DNA of 21,041 nt from Eubacterium sp. (GTDB lineage Bacteria > Bacillota > Clostridia > Lachnospirales > Lachnospiraceae): positions 1-21,041 of the forward strand of contig JAFZXD010000237.1 of assembly GCA_017616955.1 (NCBI GenBank), read 5' to 3'. The notes beneath the pieces were generated by a model. It saw only the letters and a program-made list of their open reading frames with translations. It had not been told where the DNA came from and did not search any database. Position numbers and translations under genes: made by a program. Positions 1 through 6,309 of this stretch are shown piece after piece. Position 1 is the first letter of the stretch, and each line of letters opens with the position of its first letter.

Positions 1-315
1 CGGAAGACTTATTCTCCGTTTATAAACTATTCCGTTATACTTCTTCTTAATCTCTATAAAAGCACTTGTCGATTCATTCGGTACTTTATAGGTTCTAAGT
101 CGCAACTTTTCCTTATATATAGGTTTTTCGAGCGACTTTCTGATTAACCGAAAATCAGGAGTATCATAATATATGTTATATATTCTTGTATCTCCGTATT
201 CATCCGGTTCTACATATTCGCTTAATCTTTCCAAAAGGGCTTTGTACTTATTAGCTGGTACTGAGTATTTGATTTCCACTCGTGCAAAGCTCTCCTTATA
301 ACCACCATTTGCCAT
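1..315 (-). CDS. VTC/CYTH-domain protein, polyphosphate polymerase-like (3' end off window)
   Basis: The first 105 codons are visible and the frame is still open at the window edge. The start is ATG at 313-315, preceded by AAAAGGGGAT. The protein begins MANGGYKESFARVEIKYSVP, then shows the VTC pattern: an R-x-E-x-K-Y opening strand, an IYYDTPD strand (about residues 49-55), a KLRLRTY strand (about 70-76) and an FIEIKKK strand (about 86-92). These alternating basic and acidic strands form the tunnel of VTC-type polyphosphate polymerases and of the wider CYTH/triphosphate-tunnel family. In this family the tunnel binds a triphosphate and a divalent metal; the bacterial VTC-like proteins are mostly untested. 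It is the second frame after the promoter at 502-530, behind a 19-codon ORF. Activity as a polyphosphate polymerase is inference from the fold. Confidence 0.8.
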   Translation of the reverse strand, partial: MANGGYKESFARVEIKYSVPANKYKALLERLSEYVEPDEYGDTRIYNIYYDTPDFRLIRKSLEKPIYKEKLRLRTYKVPNESTSAFIEIKKKYNGIVYKRRISLP

Positions 316-332
316 TTTTTCATCCCCTTTTA

Positions 333-368
333 AGATGACATTTACGTCTCAAAAATGAAGTGTCATCT
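333..368 (-). repeat. Inverted repeat in the leader just before the VTC gene
   Basis: Perfect 8-base arms AGATGACA (333-340) and TGTCATCT (361-368) flank a 20-base loop. In minus-strand RNA the hairpin sits between the stop of the 19-codon ORF (381) and the AAAAGGGG ribosome-binding site of the VTC gene. No U-tract follows, so it is not a standard terminator. It could affect translation of the downstream gene; that is inference. Confidence 0.5.
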
Positions 369-380
369 CGCTTGTATTTC

Positions 381-440
381 TTATAAATTAAAAAGTCTTC
401 TTACTATTTCCATGATTACTTCACAATCCGCGAAAATCAT
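381..440 (-). CDS. 19-residue small ORF with strong ribosome-binding site (possible leader or signal peptide)
   Basis: ATG at 438-440 and TAA at 381-383 give MIFADCEVIMEIVRRLFNL. The start is preceded by AAGGAGG with 8 bases between it and the ATG, one of the best ribosome-binding sites in the window. The peptide has a single Cys at position 6, an acidic front and a basic, hydrophobic tail that could form an amphipathic helix. It is the first ORF after the promoter at 502-530 and lies 65 bases upstream of the VTC gene. It resembles no family I recognise. An AgrD-like pheromone is unlikely, since it is shorter than usual and no AgrB protease lies in the window. A regulatory leader peptide is an alternative. 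Translation is supported only by the RBS. Confidence 0.45.
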   Translation of the reverse strand: MIFADCEVIMEIVRRLFNL

Positions 441-501
441 AATAAATCCCTCCTTCCGCAAGTTTTTTTGTTCAATATATCCAATTTATTGCCGCATATC
501 C

Positions 502-530
502 AATATATATTTATCACTTTATACAATCAA
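502..530 (-). promoter_or_regulatory. Promoter for the 19-codon ORF and the VTC gene
   Basis: On the minus strand TTGATT (-35, 525-530) is followed by a 17-base spacer and TATATT (-10, 502-507). Transcription would start near 495 and run through the small ORF at 440-381 into the VTC gene. The -35 sits 4 bases from the LytTR-like direct repeat at 535-566, as expected for an activator-dependent promoter. Confidence 0.6.
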
Positions 531-534
531 CCCC

Positions 535-566
535 TTTGTTACAAGTGGGGGTATTTTTGTTACAAG
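535..566 (-). promoter_or_regulatory. 11-bp direct repeat, candidate LytTR-regulator binding site
   Basis: TTTGTTACAAG occurs at 535-545 and again at 556-566 on the plus strand, identical in all 11 bases. The start-to-start distance is 21, so the two copies lie on the same helix face. LytTR-family regulators (AgrA, ComE, PlnC type) bind imperfect 9-bp direct repeats about 21-22 bp apart, directly upstream of weak -35 elements. Here the repeat abuts the -35 at 525-530, and a LytTR regulator is encoded at 1994-2695. Binding by that regulator is inference. Confidence 0.5.
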
Positions 567-579
567 CGGACATTATAGA

Positions 580-685
580 AAAGTAAGATATGCTTACTTT
601 CACGCAAGCGTGTTGGTTGCGCAAATGTTGCAAAATATGCTCGAGAGACCATTGCGGGTCTGTGCCACATCGCAGAAGCGATGTG
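580..685. repeat. Run of five consecutive inverted repeats
   Basis: Listed in order: AAAGTAAG/CTTACTTT (580-587, 593-600); CACGC/GCGTG (601-605, 608-612); the palindrome TTGCGCAA (617-624); AGACC/GGTCT (646-650, 657-661); and CACATCGC/GCGATGTG with an AGAA loop (666-673, 678-685). This sits between the kinase terminator and the LytTR-like repeat. No convincing ORF covers it. It may encode a structured RNA or be a protein-binding region; its role is unknown. Confidence 0.5.
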
Positions 686-694
686 CATGTACAA

Positions 695-726
695 AAAAAA
701 CAGTACAAAGGCCTCCTCCTTTGTAC
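695..726 (-). terminator. Rho-independent terminator of the LytTR/kinase operon
   Basis: A perfect 9-bp stem (703-711 with 718-726, GTACAAAGG/CCTTTGTAC) has a 6-base loop. In minus-strand RNA it is followed by UGUUUUUUUUG (about 691-702). It begins 5 bases after the kinase stop codon. Confidence 0.85.
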
Positions 727-731
727 CGTCT

Positions 732-1997
732 TTATCTTATTGGCAGTTCAATTTTTAATAACATCATATTGTCGTCGTAGATCCATTGGACAACTCCTCC
801 GTTTCGTTCGACAACATCTCTGATCTTCTTTACCCCGAAACCGTGCCCGGGTTCTTTTTTTAGTGACATGAGAGCTTTATCCTCCGGTAAGGCAGAATTG
901 TTTACGTCTATATAAAGCATCTGCTCATAATGTGTTATCTCTATCTTTAGTTTCTTTCTTCCTTTAAACTTCTTCAACGCTTCATGAACGTTATCCATGA
1001 TGTTTGACATGAGCGTACACATGTCAACATTATCCATCTTGAAATAATCGGGAATCTTGCCTTTTACATCACAGACAAAATCTTCATCTCCGTCCATATC
1101 GCTGAGAACTTTATTTACAAAAAGATCTGCTATCTTATTCCCGACGGAAATGACATTTTTTATCTCATATTTACTGAATATACTTTCTATATATTTAACT
1201 ATCTCTCCGTCGCTGTGTTCCGACGCCATACTTTTTATAAGTATCATGTGATTGTTAAAATCGTGCCTATAACTTCTTAGGTCTCGTTCCCTTTCTATCA
1301 GAGCATCAACATACTGCTGATTTATATCCAATAGCTTACTCTTATATTCATCTATTACGGTCATCTGTCTGATCCTGGTGATGTAATAGATTCCCATCGT
1401 AACCAGAAATGCAGTAACCGCGGCAACTATGATACTTATAACAGATATAAATTCAGATAACCTGCTCTCAGCCTCTGCTCTGAACATGATTTCGAGCATT
1501 CCAACCCAAATATACAGAATGAACGATACCATAAATACACCTGCATTCATAATAGGTTTAAATGACATTATAGCTTCATTTACCGTTTTATTATATTTGC
1601 GGCCCATCATTGCTATCATGACAATCAGCAAGAATGATATGGCATCTCCTATTTCGGACATAATCGCAGAAGGAACTCTGATAATAGTCAGACTGTTTAT
1701 AACTATTATATCCAATAAAGATATAAGTGTAGTTACTACCATGGCAAATACAGTCTTACTAACCAGTTTCCCTTTGAAGAATATGATTGGAAATACAAAT
1801 AGCCATATAGCCTTGTATATTGGCAAATTAACCACGTCAATCTCCAATATCATTGGCAGCACCAGCATAGGATACAAGAAAGTCAGAAAGACAAATATAT
1901 TCCTCCTACGTTCAAATCCCATAACATAATGGAATACCAAAAATATTTTCAGTGACTCAAGCACTCCCCACAAATAAACAAAATAAAGCTCCATCAC
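732..1997 (-). CDS. AgrC-type GHKL sensor histidine kinase
   Basis: The product is a 421-residue membrane sensor that would phosphorylate the LytTR regulator encoded just upstream. Residues 1-210 are strongly hydrophobic with about six membrane segments, as in AgrC-like peptide sensors. A dimerisation helix follows with the phospho-acceptor motif RSYRHDFNNH (His about 245). The GHKL ATPase domain has its N-box at about 329-340 (LMSNIMDNVHEA) and a G-box GHGFG at about 384-388. The start is ambiguous: GTG at 1997 overlaps the regulator stop, or the next codon ATG at 1994 forms a TGATG junction. Either gives tight translational coupling. The ligand is unknown; AgrC relatives sense cyclic peptides, but no agrB/agrD pair is visible here. 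A U-rich terminator follows directly. Confidence 0.88.
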   Translation of the reverse strand: MMELYFVYLWGVLESLKIFLVFHYVMGFERRRNIFVFLTFLYPMLVLPMILEIDVVNLPIYKAIWLFVFPIIFFKGKLVSKTVFAMVVTTLISLLDIIVINSLTIIRVPSAIMSEIGDAISFLLIVMIAMMGRKYNKTVNEAIMSFKPIMNAGVFMVSFILYIWVGMLEIMFRAEAESRLSEFISVISIIVAAVTAFLVTMGIYYITRIRQMTVIDEYKSKLLDINQQYVDALIERERDLRSYRHDFNNHMILIKSMASEHSDGEIVKYIESIFSKYEIKNVISVGNKIADLFVNKVLSDMDGDEDFVCDVKGKIPDYFKMDNVDMCTLMSNIMDNVHEALKKFKGRKKLKIEITHYEQMLYIDVNNSALPEDKALMSLKKEPGHGFGVKKIRDVVERNGGVVQWIYDDNMMLLKIELPIR

Positions 1998-2695
1998 ATA
2001 TACCCCGCTCGTTTTCTGCTATACTCAGAAAACTCTTTCCTAAATGTAGGATATCGTCTTTTCGATATCTTTATTTTATCATTGTCTATAAAGGCATACC
2101 TATTTCCATCCAGCCCAACGTCTATTCTGCTGACATACTTTAAATTGATGATATAAGATCTGTGTGCTCTGCAAAAGTTCAGACCCGTCAGTTTAGTTTC
2201 CATATCTTTCATAGTCGCACGATACAAAACTTTACTGTCATCATTTTTTACGATATCCACATATACACCATTCGACTGAATATATTTAATATTTCTTACG
2301 TCTATAGTTCCAATGAATCCCGTAACGTTGCCCTTTCTGGTGAGAGCCTTTTCCATGTACTTGGGTAACATCCCCGCTATATCGGTTTTGTCTATAAATC
2401 CCATAACATTTAAACCGAATGATTCGGGCATATGTGCCGTATATCCGGAAATAAATATAATGATTATATCAAGCTCATTCTCCTCGATATAATTCTTCAC
2501 TTCGATGCCGCTATCTTCTCCGAGCTCTATATCCAAAAGCAATATATCAATATTCGCCAGCTCTTTCATCAGTGCATGCACATTACTGAATTCATGAATA
2601 TCAAACTTTATATCACTACTTTTAAGGATTTTTTCACACTCTGCTTTGATCTCACGCCTGCACCCTCTGTTGTCATCGCAAACTGCTACAATCAA
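1994..2695 (-). CDS. LytTR-family response regulator
   Basis: 233 residues with two domains. The receiver domain (about 1-120) has the acidic pair DD at 7-8, the phospho-acceptor Asp in ILLLDIE (about 55) and the FISGY strand (about 81-85). The LytTR DNA-binding domain (about 128-228) has the typical FCRAHRSYIIN segment (about 164-174). This is the AgrA/VirR/LytR type, which binds direct repeats about 21 bp apart. The start is TTG at 2693-2695, preceded by AGGAGGT with an unusually long 12-base spacing; no other in-frame start fits better. The gene is translationally coupled to the kinase downstream. The candidate target closest at hand is the repeat at 535-566. Confidence 0.88.
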   Translation of the reverse strand: MIVAVCDDNRGCRREIKAECEKILKSSDIKFDIHEFSNVHALMKELANIDILLLDIELGEDSGIEVKNYIEENELDIIIIFISGYTAHMPESFGLNVMGFIDKTDIAGMLPKYMEKALTRKGNVTGFIGTIDVRNIKYIQSNGVYVDIVKNDDSKVLYRATMKDMETKLTGLNFCRAHRSYIINLKYVSRIDVGLDGNRYAFIDNDKIKISKRRYPTFRKEFSEYSRKRAGYM

Positions 2696-2717
2696 TTGTT
2701 TCTCGTCACCTCCTATA

Positions 2718-2729
2718 ATTAACGTTAAT
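2718..2729. promoter_or_regulatory. Perfect palindrome before the LytTR regulator gene
   Basis: ATTAACGTTAAT is a 12-base perfect palindrome just upstream of the AGGAGG of the regulator gene. Each half contains AACGTTAAT, which fits the published LytTR half-site pattern. No second copy lies 21 bp away, so it is weak as an autoregulatory site. An upstream TATACT (minus strand, about 2741-2746) may be the -10 of this operon. Confidence 0.3.
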
Positions 2730-2761
2730 ACAAATAATAAGTATAACAGAAAATTGACACG

Positions 2762-2794
2762 AAAAAAAGCGGAACCGACTTTTTTCGGTTCCGC
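2762..2794 (-). terminator. Terminator of the rpmG-secE-nusG-rplK-rplA operon
   Basis: A perfect 10-bp GC-rich stem (2769-2778 with 2785-2794, GCGGAACCGA/TCGGTTCCGC) has a 6-base loop and is followed by seven U residues in minus-strand RNA. It lies 28 bases after the rplA stop. Confidence 0.92.
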
Positions 2795-2821
2795 GATATA
2801 TATCTATGAGTAAAAATCCGA

Positions 2822-3526
2822 TTACTCAGCCTGTCCTGTGAACTTGTTAGGGTTAAGCTTAAGTCCAGGTCCCATTGTTGAAGCGATAGTAACGCTCTTA
2901 AGGTACTGTCCCTTTGCACTTGAAGGCTTAGCCTTAACAACTGCATCCATAAGTGCCTTATAGTTATCTGCTATCTGCTCAGCTGAGAAAGAAGCCTTTC
3001 CAACCGGAACGTGGATGATGTTTGCCTTATCAAGTCTGTACTCGATCTTACCGGCTTTAACATCTTCAATAGCCTTAACAACATCAGGAGTAACTGTACC
3101 AGCCTTAGGATTTGGCATAAGTCCCTTAGGACCAAGTACACGACCAAGACGTCCAACAACACCCATCATATCAGGTGTAGCGATAACAACGTCGAAATCA
3201 AGCCATCCTTCATTCTGAATCTTTGGTACAAGCTCATCTCCACCTGCGTAATCTGCGCCAGCTGCAAGTGCCTGATCAACCTTATCTCCCTTGGCAAAAA
3301 CGAGGACCTTAACATCTTTACCAGTTCCGTGAGGAAGTACAACTGCTCCACGAACCTGCTGATCTGCATGACGTCCATCAACACCAAGCTTCAAATGAGC
3401 CTCGATTGTTTCATCGAACTTTGCATTTGCTGTCTTTTTTATAATCTCTGCAGCTTCTTCAAGGTCATAAAGCTTGTTTTTGTCAACGAGCTTGATAACC
3501 TCAGCATATCTCTTGCTTTTTTTCAT
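2822..3526 (-). CDS. rplA: 50S ribosomal protein L1
   Basis: 234 residues, the normal length for bacterial L1. It forms the L1 stalk of the large subunit, binding 23S rRNA near the E site and helping release of deacylated tRNA. The N-terminus [20 protein letters not shown] and the signature [20 protein letters not shown] (about 130-149) are diagnostic. The start is ATG at 3526, preceded by GGGAGGTAATGAATA. It is the last gene of the operon, 17 bases after rplK. In other bacteria L1 represses its own operon by binding the mRNA before rplK; a hairpin that might serve this lies at 3994-4018. Confidence 0.97.
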   Translation of the reverse strand: MKKSKRYAEVIKLVDKNKLYDLEEAAEIIKKTANAKFDETIEAHLKLGVDGRHADQQVRGAVVLPHGTGKDVKVLVFAKGDKVDQALAAGADYAGGDELVPKIQNEGWLDFDVVIATPDMMGVVGRLGRVLGPKGLMPNPKAGTVTPDVVKAIEDVKAGKIEYRLDKANIIHVPVGKASFSAEQIADNYKALMDAVVKAKPSSAKGQYLKSVTIASTMGPGLKLNPNKFTGQAE

Positions 3527-3543
3527 TATTCATTACCTCCCAA

Positions 3544-3969
3544 TTAGTCAACTACTTCAACGCCCATTGAGCGAGCAGTACCTGCTATCATACTCATAGC
3601 TGTCTCGATTGATGCTGCATTGAGATCAGGCATCTTGATTTCAGCTATTTCCTGTACCTGAGCCTTGGTAATCTTAGCTACCTTCTTCTTGTTAGGCTCA
3701 CCTGACGCCTTCTGAATACCTGCTGCCTTCTTAATAAGAACTGCTGCAGGAGGAGTCTTGGTAATGAATGTGAAACTTCTGTCTGCGTATACTGTGATAA
3801 CTACAGGAATGATCATATCACCCTTATCAGCTGTTCTATCGTTGAACTGCTTTGTGAAATCAACGATATTTACACCATGCTGACCAAGAGCAGGACCAAC
3901 CGGAGGTGCCGGTGTTGCTTTACCTGCAGGTATCTGTAACTTGATGTAACCTTCGACTTTTTTAGCCAT
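3544..3969 (-). CDS. rplK: 50S ribosomal protein L11
   Basis: 141 residues from the ATG at 3967-3969, which has GGAGGAATAAAAAA in front. An upstream in-frame ATG at 4029 would add 20 non-conserved residues and has no RBS, so it is rejected. L11 binds the GTPase-associated centre of 23S rRNA. It shows the conserved [21 protein letters not shown]-terminal stretch (the hinge prolines of the L11 N-domain) and the C-terminal rRNA-binding domain with [13 protein letters not shown] and [10 protein letters not shown]. It sits between nusG and rplA in the standard order. Confidence 0.97.
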   Translation of the reverse strand: MAKKVEGYIKLQIPAGKATPAPPVGPALGQHGVNIVDFTKQFNDRTADKGDMIIPVVITVYADRSFTFITKTPPAAVLIKKAAGIQKASGEPNKKKVAKITKAQVQEIAEIKMPDLNAASIETAMSMIAGTARSMGVEVVD

Positions 3970-3993
3970 TTTTTTATTCCTCCTTTGTGGTAT

Positions 3994-4018
3994 GTAGCGG
4001 GGTGTCGTCCCCTTCCAC
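3994..4018 (-). promoter_or_regulatory. Hairpin in the nusG-rplK gap, candidate L1 autoregulatory site
   Basis: In minus-strand RNA, GUGG-AA-GGGG-ACGACA-CCCC-G-CUAC folds into two 4-bp helices separated by an asymmetric AA/G internal loop. It lies about 25 bases before the rplK start. Ribosomal protein L1 binds helices with an asymmetric internal loop both in 23S rRNA and in its own mRNA. The resemblance is structural only; I have not matched it base by base to a known site. Confidence 0.4.
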
Positions 4019-4054
4019 TTATATATCAACTCTTATAGAGTTAATAACAAAAAA

Positions 4055-4720
4055 TTATAACTTCTGGATATCATCCAGACTGATCTCAACATCTGTTGAA
4101 CGACCGAATATATCCATATCGATTGTAACAGACTGTTTTGTACGACTTATAGTCTTAATCTTTCCAACAGTACCTTCCCAGGCACCGGCTATAACTTTGA
4201 TCGTATCTCCGATCTCAACATCGATAACAATATCTGATGTCTTAACGCCCAGTTTTCTCATCTCTATTTCAGTAAGAGGAACCGGTTCGGATCCAGGACC
4301 AACAAATCCCGTAACGCCCCTGGTATTTCTAACGACATACCAAGTAACGTCGTTCTTTATCATGTGAACAAGAACATATCCAGGAAAAATCTTCTTGGAC
4401 ATAGTCTTCTTAACGCCGTTTTTAACCTCAGTAACGTCCGTAACAGGAACCATTACTTCAAACATCTGATCCTGAAGTTTTCTATTTTCAATAGTCTTCT
4501 CGATGTCGGCTTTAACCTTGTTCTCATAACCCGAATAGGTATGAACAACGTACCAGTGCGGCTCATCGTCGCCCTGTTGTTTTATATTTGCTGACTTCTT
4601 ACGTGGAGCTTCAGATACTTCCTCTTCAGGTGTCTCTAAAGTATTCTCTTCTTCAACGCCTGATACCTCAGGATTAACCTCAGGAGTAACTTCGCTCTCT
4701 AAATTCATATCATCTGTCAT
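4055..4720 (-). CDS. nusG: Transcription termination/antitermination protein NusG
   Basis: 221 residues from the ATG at 4718-4720, which follows GGCGGTGATAAT. A TTG six codons upstream is the other option but would place the RBS inside the gene. NusG binds the RNA polymerase clamp and modulates pausing, termination and coupling to ribosomes. The core NGN domain starts at PHWYVVHTYSGYENKVK (about residue 54) and contains KKIFPGYVLV. The KOW domain is the GDTIKVIAGAWEGTVGKI segment near the C-terminus. Unusually, about 45 residues rich in Glu precede the core, with a short basic patch (RKK) before it; typical NusG is about 175-180 residues. The gene lies 11 bases after secE. Confidence 0.96.
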   Translation of the reverse strand: MTDDMNLESEVTPEVNPEVSGVEEENTLETPEEEVSEAPRKKSANIKQQGDDEPHWYVVHTYSGYENKVKADIEKTIENRKLQDQMFEVMVPVTDVTEVKNGVKKTMSKKIFPGYVLVHMIKNDVTWYVVRNTRGVTGFVGPGSEPVPLTEIEMRKLGVKTSDIVIDVEIGDTIKVIAGAWEGTVGKIKTISRTKQSVTIDMDIFGRSTDVEISLDDIQKL

Positions 4721-4731
4721 ATTATCACCGC

Positions 4732-4935
4732 CTACCAAATGAACTGAAGGCCCAGATTGAGCAACCAGTCAACGACTACAATAATAACACCAATGAGTAT
4801 AGCAGATACAAGTACAACTGCAGCTTCTTTAAACAGTTCATTTCTCTTTGGCCAAGTAATCTTGCCAAATTCTGCCTTTAATTCCTGAAACCAGCTTCTT
4901 TTAAGAGCAGGTGATGCTTCTTTCTTTTCTGACAT
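4732..4935 (-). CDS. secE: Preprotein translocase subunit SecE
   Basis: 67 residues, a typical short single-span SecE. SecE clamps the two halves of SecY in the Sec translocon. The ATG at 4933-4935 follows GAGGTGATTATT; a GTG three codons upstream overlaps that RBS and is rejected. The family motif FGKITWPKRNEL (about 26-37) is followed by one hydrophobic segment (about 42-62). It lies between rpmG and nusG, the normal order in Firmicutes. Confidence 0.96.
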   Translation of the reverse strand: MSEKKEASPALKRSWFQELKAEFGKITWPKRNELFKEAAVVLVSAILIGVIIVVVDWLLNLGLQFIW

Positions 4936-4953
4936 AATAATCACCTCGCTTAA

Positions 4954-5103
4954 TTATTTTGTTTCTTTGTGCATTGTGTGCTTCTTACAAAACTTGCAGT
5001 ACTTCTTTGTTTCCATTCTGTCCGGATGTAACTTCTTGTCCTTTGTAAGATTATAATTACGCTGCTTACATTCTTCGCATGCAAGTGTGATCTTAACGCG
5101 CAT
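4954..5103 (-). CDS. rpmG: 50S ribosomal protein L33
   Basis: 49 residues starting [17 protein letters not shown]. Two CxxC pairs (CEEC near residues 9-12 and CKFC near 36-39) form a zinc ribbon, so this is the zinc-binding (C+) form. ATG at 5101-5103 follows GGAGGTAGAGATCC; TAA is at 4954-4956. It is the first gene of the operon and is 18 bases from secE. It was missed by a length cut-off of about 60 residues, but the sequence is unambiguous. Confidence 0.96.
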   Translation of the reverse strand: MRVKITLACEECKQRNYNLTKDKKLHPDRMETKKYCKFCKKHTMHKETK

Positions 5104-5149
5104 GGATCTCTACCTCCAATATTTAAACTAAAAACAATTTAACCTATTG

Positions 5150-5229
5150 TTCTGCACGTAGATAGGGTAACCTTAAGGAGTGCCGGCTGGGATAACCGAA
5201 AATGCACACCAAAAGAAGTGCGTACAGAA
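5150..5229 (-). promoter_or_regulatory. Structured 5' leader of the rpmG-secE-nusG-rplK-rplA mRNA
   Basis: The leader is about 130 bases long. In RNA sense UUCUGUACG (5229-5221) can pair with CGUGCAGAA (5158-5150) in a 9-bp helix with one G-U pair, closing a loop that contains a GCAC/GUGUGC hairpin and other GC-rich parts. This suggests a folded leader that could bind a ribosomal protein. I could not match it to a named leader family. Confidence 0.4.
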
Positions 5230-5240
5230 ACGCAAGTGAT

Positions 5241-5270
5241 AGGATAACATAGTAATACAAAAGAAGTCAA
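5241..5270 (-). promoter_or_regulatory. Promoter of the rpmG-secE-nusG-rplK-rplA operon
   Basis: TTGACT (5265-5270) and TATCCT (5241-5246) on the minus strand are 18 bases apart. The start would be near 5234, giving a leader of about 130 bases before rpmG. No terminator for uppP was seen between its stop (5308) and this promoter, so readthrough from uppP is possible. Confidence 0.7.
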
Positions 5271-5307
5271 GGGAATTTTTTGACCAGCCGTCAATTATAT
5301 TTCCGGA

Positions 5308-6222
5308 CTAGCCGCCAATTATTCCTTTTATAATAAATATAGCCATTACCAGAAGTCCGAGCACTATTCTGTAGATACCGAACACTTTAAAGTTATTCTT
5401 CTTTATATATCCCATAAGGAATTTAATCGCTACTACAGATACAAGGAAGGCAACCACCATTCCGATTATAAGCTCTATGAACTCCATAGCCGAATAATGC
5501 ATTCCAAACTTTATGATCTTTATAAGACTCCATCCGAACATGATCGGGATACTCATAAAGAAAGAAAACTCCGTTGCAAGACGTCTTGAGATTCCCATAG
5601 TAAGTCCTCCGACTATCGTTGCTCCGGATCTGGAAGTTCCCGGTACTATTGCCAGTGCCTGAAACAGTCCAAGCTCAACTGCATCCTTATATGTAAGATG
5701 ACTAAACTTCGTCTTACTTTCGGTTCTTCTTTCATTTCTGTTTTCCACAAGAATGAAGAGAATACCATATACCATAAGGGCTACCGATATAACCAGACCG
5801 TTATGTGCATACTTTTCCATCCAATCATCCAATATGAGACCTACGACTGCTGCGGGTATCGTAGCTACTATAACCTTTACCCACATATTAAGTATGGCAC
5901 GGCTTATACCGATATTTCCTATCTTTATCTCATTCTTCCATCTGGCGTCTTTTTTCTTTTTCCCTTTACGGATTATAACAGGGACCTTGTTATCCTTGAT
6001 AATCCTGAAAGGCCATAATCTGCTCCAGTACATATAAATAACAGCGAGGATAGCGCCAAGCTGAATCACAACAAAGAACATTTCTTTAAATTCCGGTTTT
6101 GAATTCAGTTTTATAAATTCGTCCACCAAAAGCATATGTCCGGTGCTGCTTATAGGAAGCCACTCCGTTATACCCTCAATGATACCTAAAAATATGACCT
6201 TTATTAATTCAAGTAAAACCAT
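5308..6222 (-). CDS. uppP: Undecaprenyl-diphosphatase (BacA/UppP family)
   Basis: 304 residues, an integral membrane phosphatase. It removes one phosphate from undecaprenyl diphosphate so the lipid carrier can be reused for peptidoglycan and other wall polymers; extra copies give bacitracin resistance. Both family motifs are present: EGITEWLPISSTGH (about 16-29) and PGTSRSG (about 194-200). Multiple hydrophobic helices follow. It is longer than the usual 265-280 residues because of a lysine-rich loop (RKGKKKKDARWK, about 85-96). The ATG at 6220-6222 is preferred over an adjacent GTG because the GGGGGT RBS needs some spacing. It has its own promoter (6280-6309). Confidence 0.95.
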   Translation of the reverse strand: MVLLELIKVIFLGIIEGITEWLPISSTGHMLLVDEFIKLNSKPEFKEMFFVVIQLGAILAVIYMYWSRLWPFRIIKDNKVPVIIRKGKKKKDARWKNEIKIGNIGISRAILNMWVKVIVATIPAAVVGLILDDWMEKYAHNGLVISVALMVYGILFILVENRNERRTESKTKFSHLTYKDAVELGLFQALAIVPGTSRSGATIVGGLTMGISRRLATEFSFFMSIPIMFGWSLIKIIKFGMHYSAMEFIELIIGMVVAFLVSVVAIKFLMGYIKKNNFKVFGIYRIVLGLLVMAIFIIKGIIGG

Positions 6223-6244
6223 CACGACCCCCGTATAATGATTT

Positions 6245-6271
6245 AGGTGCCAAAAGTTACTTCTGACACCT
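6245..6271 (-). repeat. Stem-loop at the 5' end of the uppP transcript
   Basis: Minus-strand RNA forms a 12-bp stem (6271-6260 with 6256-6245, AGGUGUCAGAAG/CUUUUGGCACCU, two G-U pairs) with a UAA loop. It begins about where transcription from the TTGACA/TATCAT promoter should start. No U-tract follows, so it is not a terminator. It may stabilise the mRNA; that is inference. Confidence 0.45.
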
Positions 6272-6279
6272 CATGACAT

Positions 6280-6309
6280 ATGATAACATCGCAAATCTAC
6301 TTCTGTCAA
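6280..6309 (-). promoter_or_regulatory. Promoter of uppP
   Basis: TTGACA (6304-6309, overlapping the last codon of the ABC ATPase gene) and TATCAT (6280-6285) are separated by 18 bases on the minus strand. Confidence 0.65.

Noticed and set aside
355..823. Plus-strand ORFs of 141 and 77 codons across the intergenic region
   Set aside because: They cross the terminator hairpin, promoter and inverted repeats, and have no family resemblance or good RBS.
3970..4029. N-terminal extension of rplK from an upstream ATG
   Set aside because: It overlaps the candidate regulatory hairpin, lacks an RBS and is not part of the L11 family; the ATG at 3969 has a strong RBS.
5283..5322. Near-duplicate of about 14 bases (AATTGGCGGCTAGTC / AATTGACGGCTGGTC) around the uppP stop codon
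   Set aside because: Short, with two mismatches and no obvious function; probably chance or a minor slippage event.
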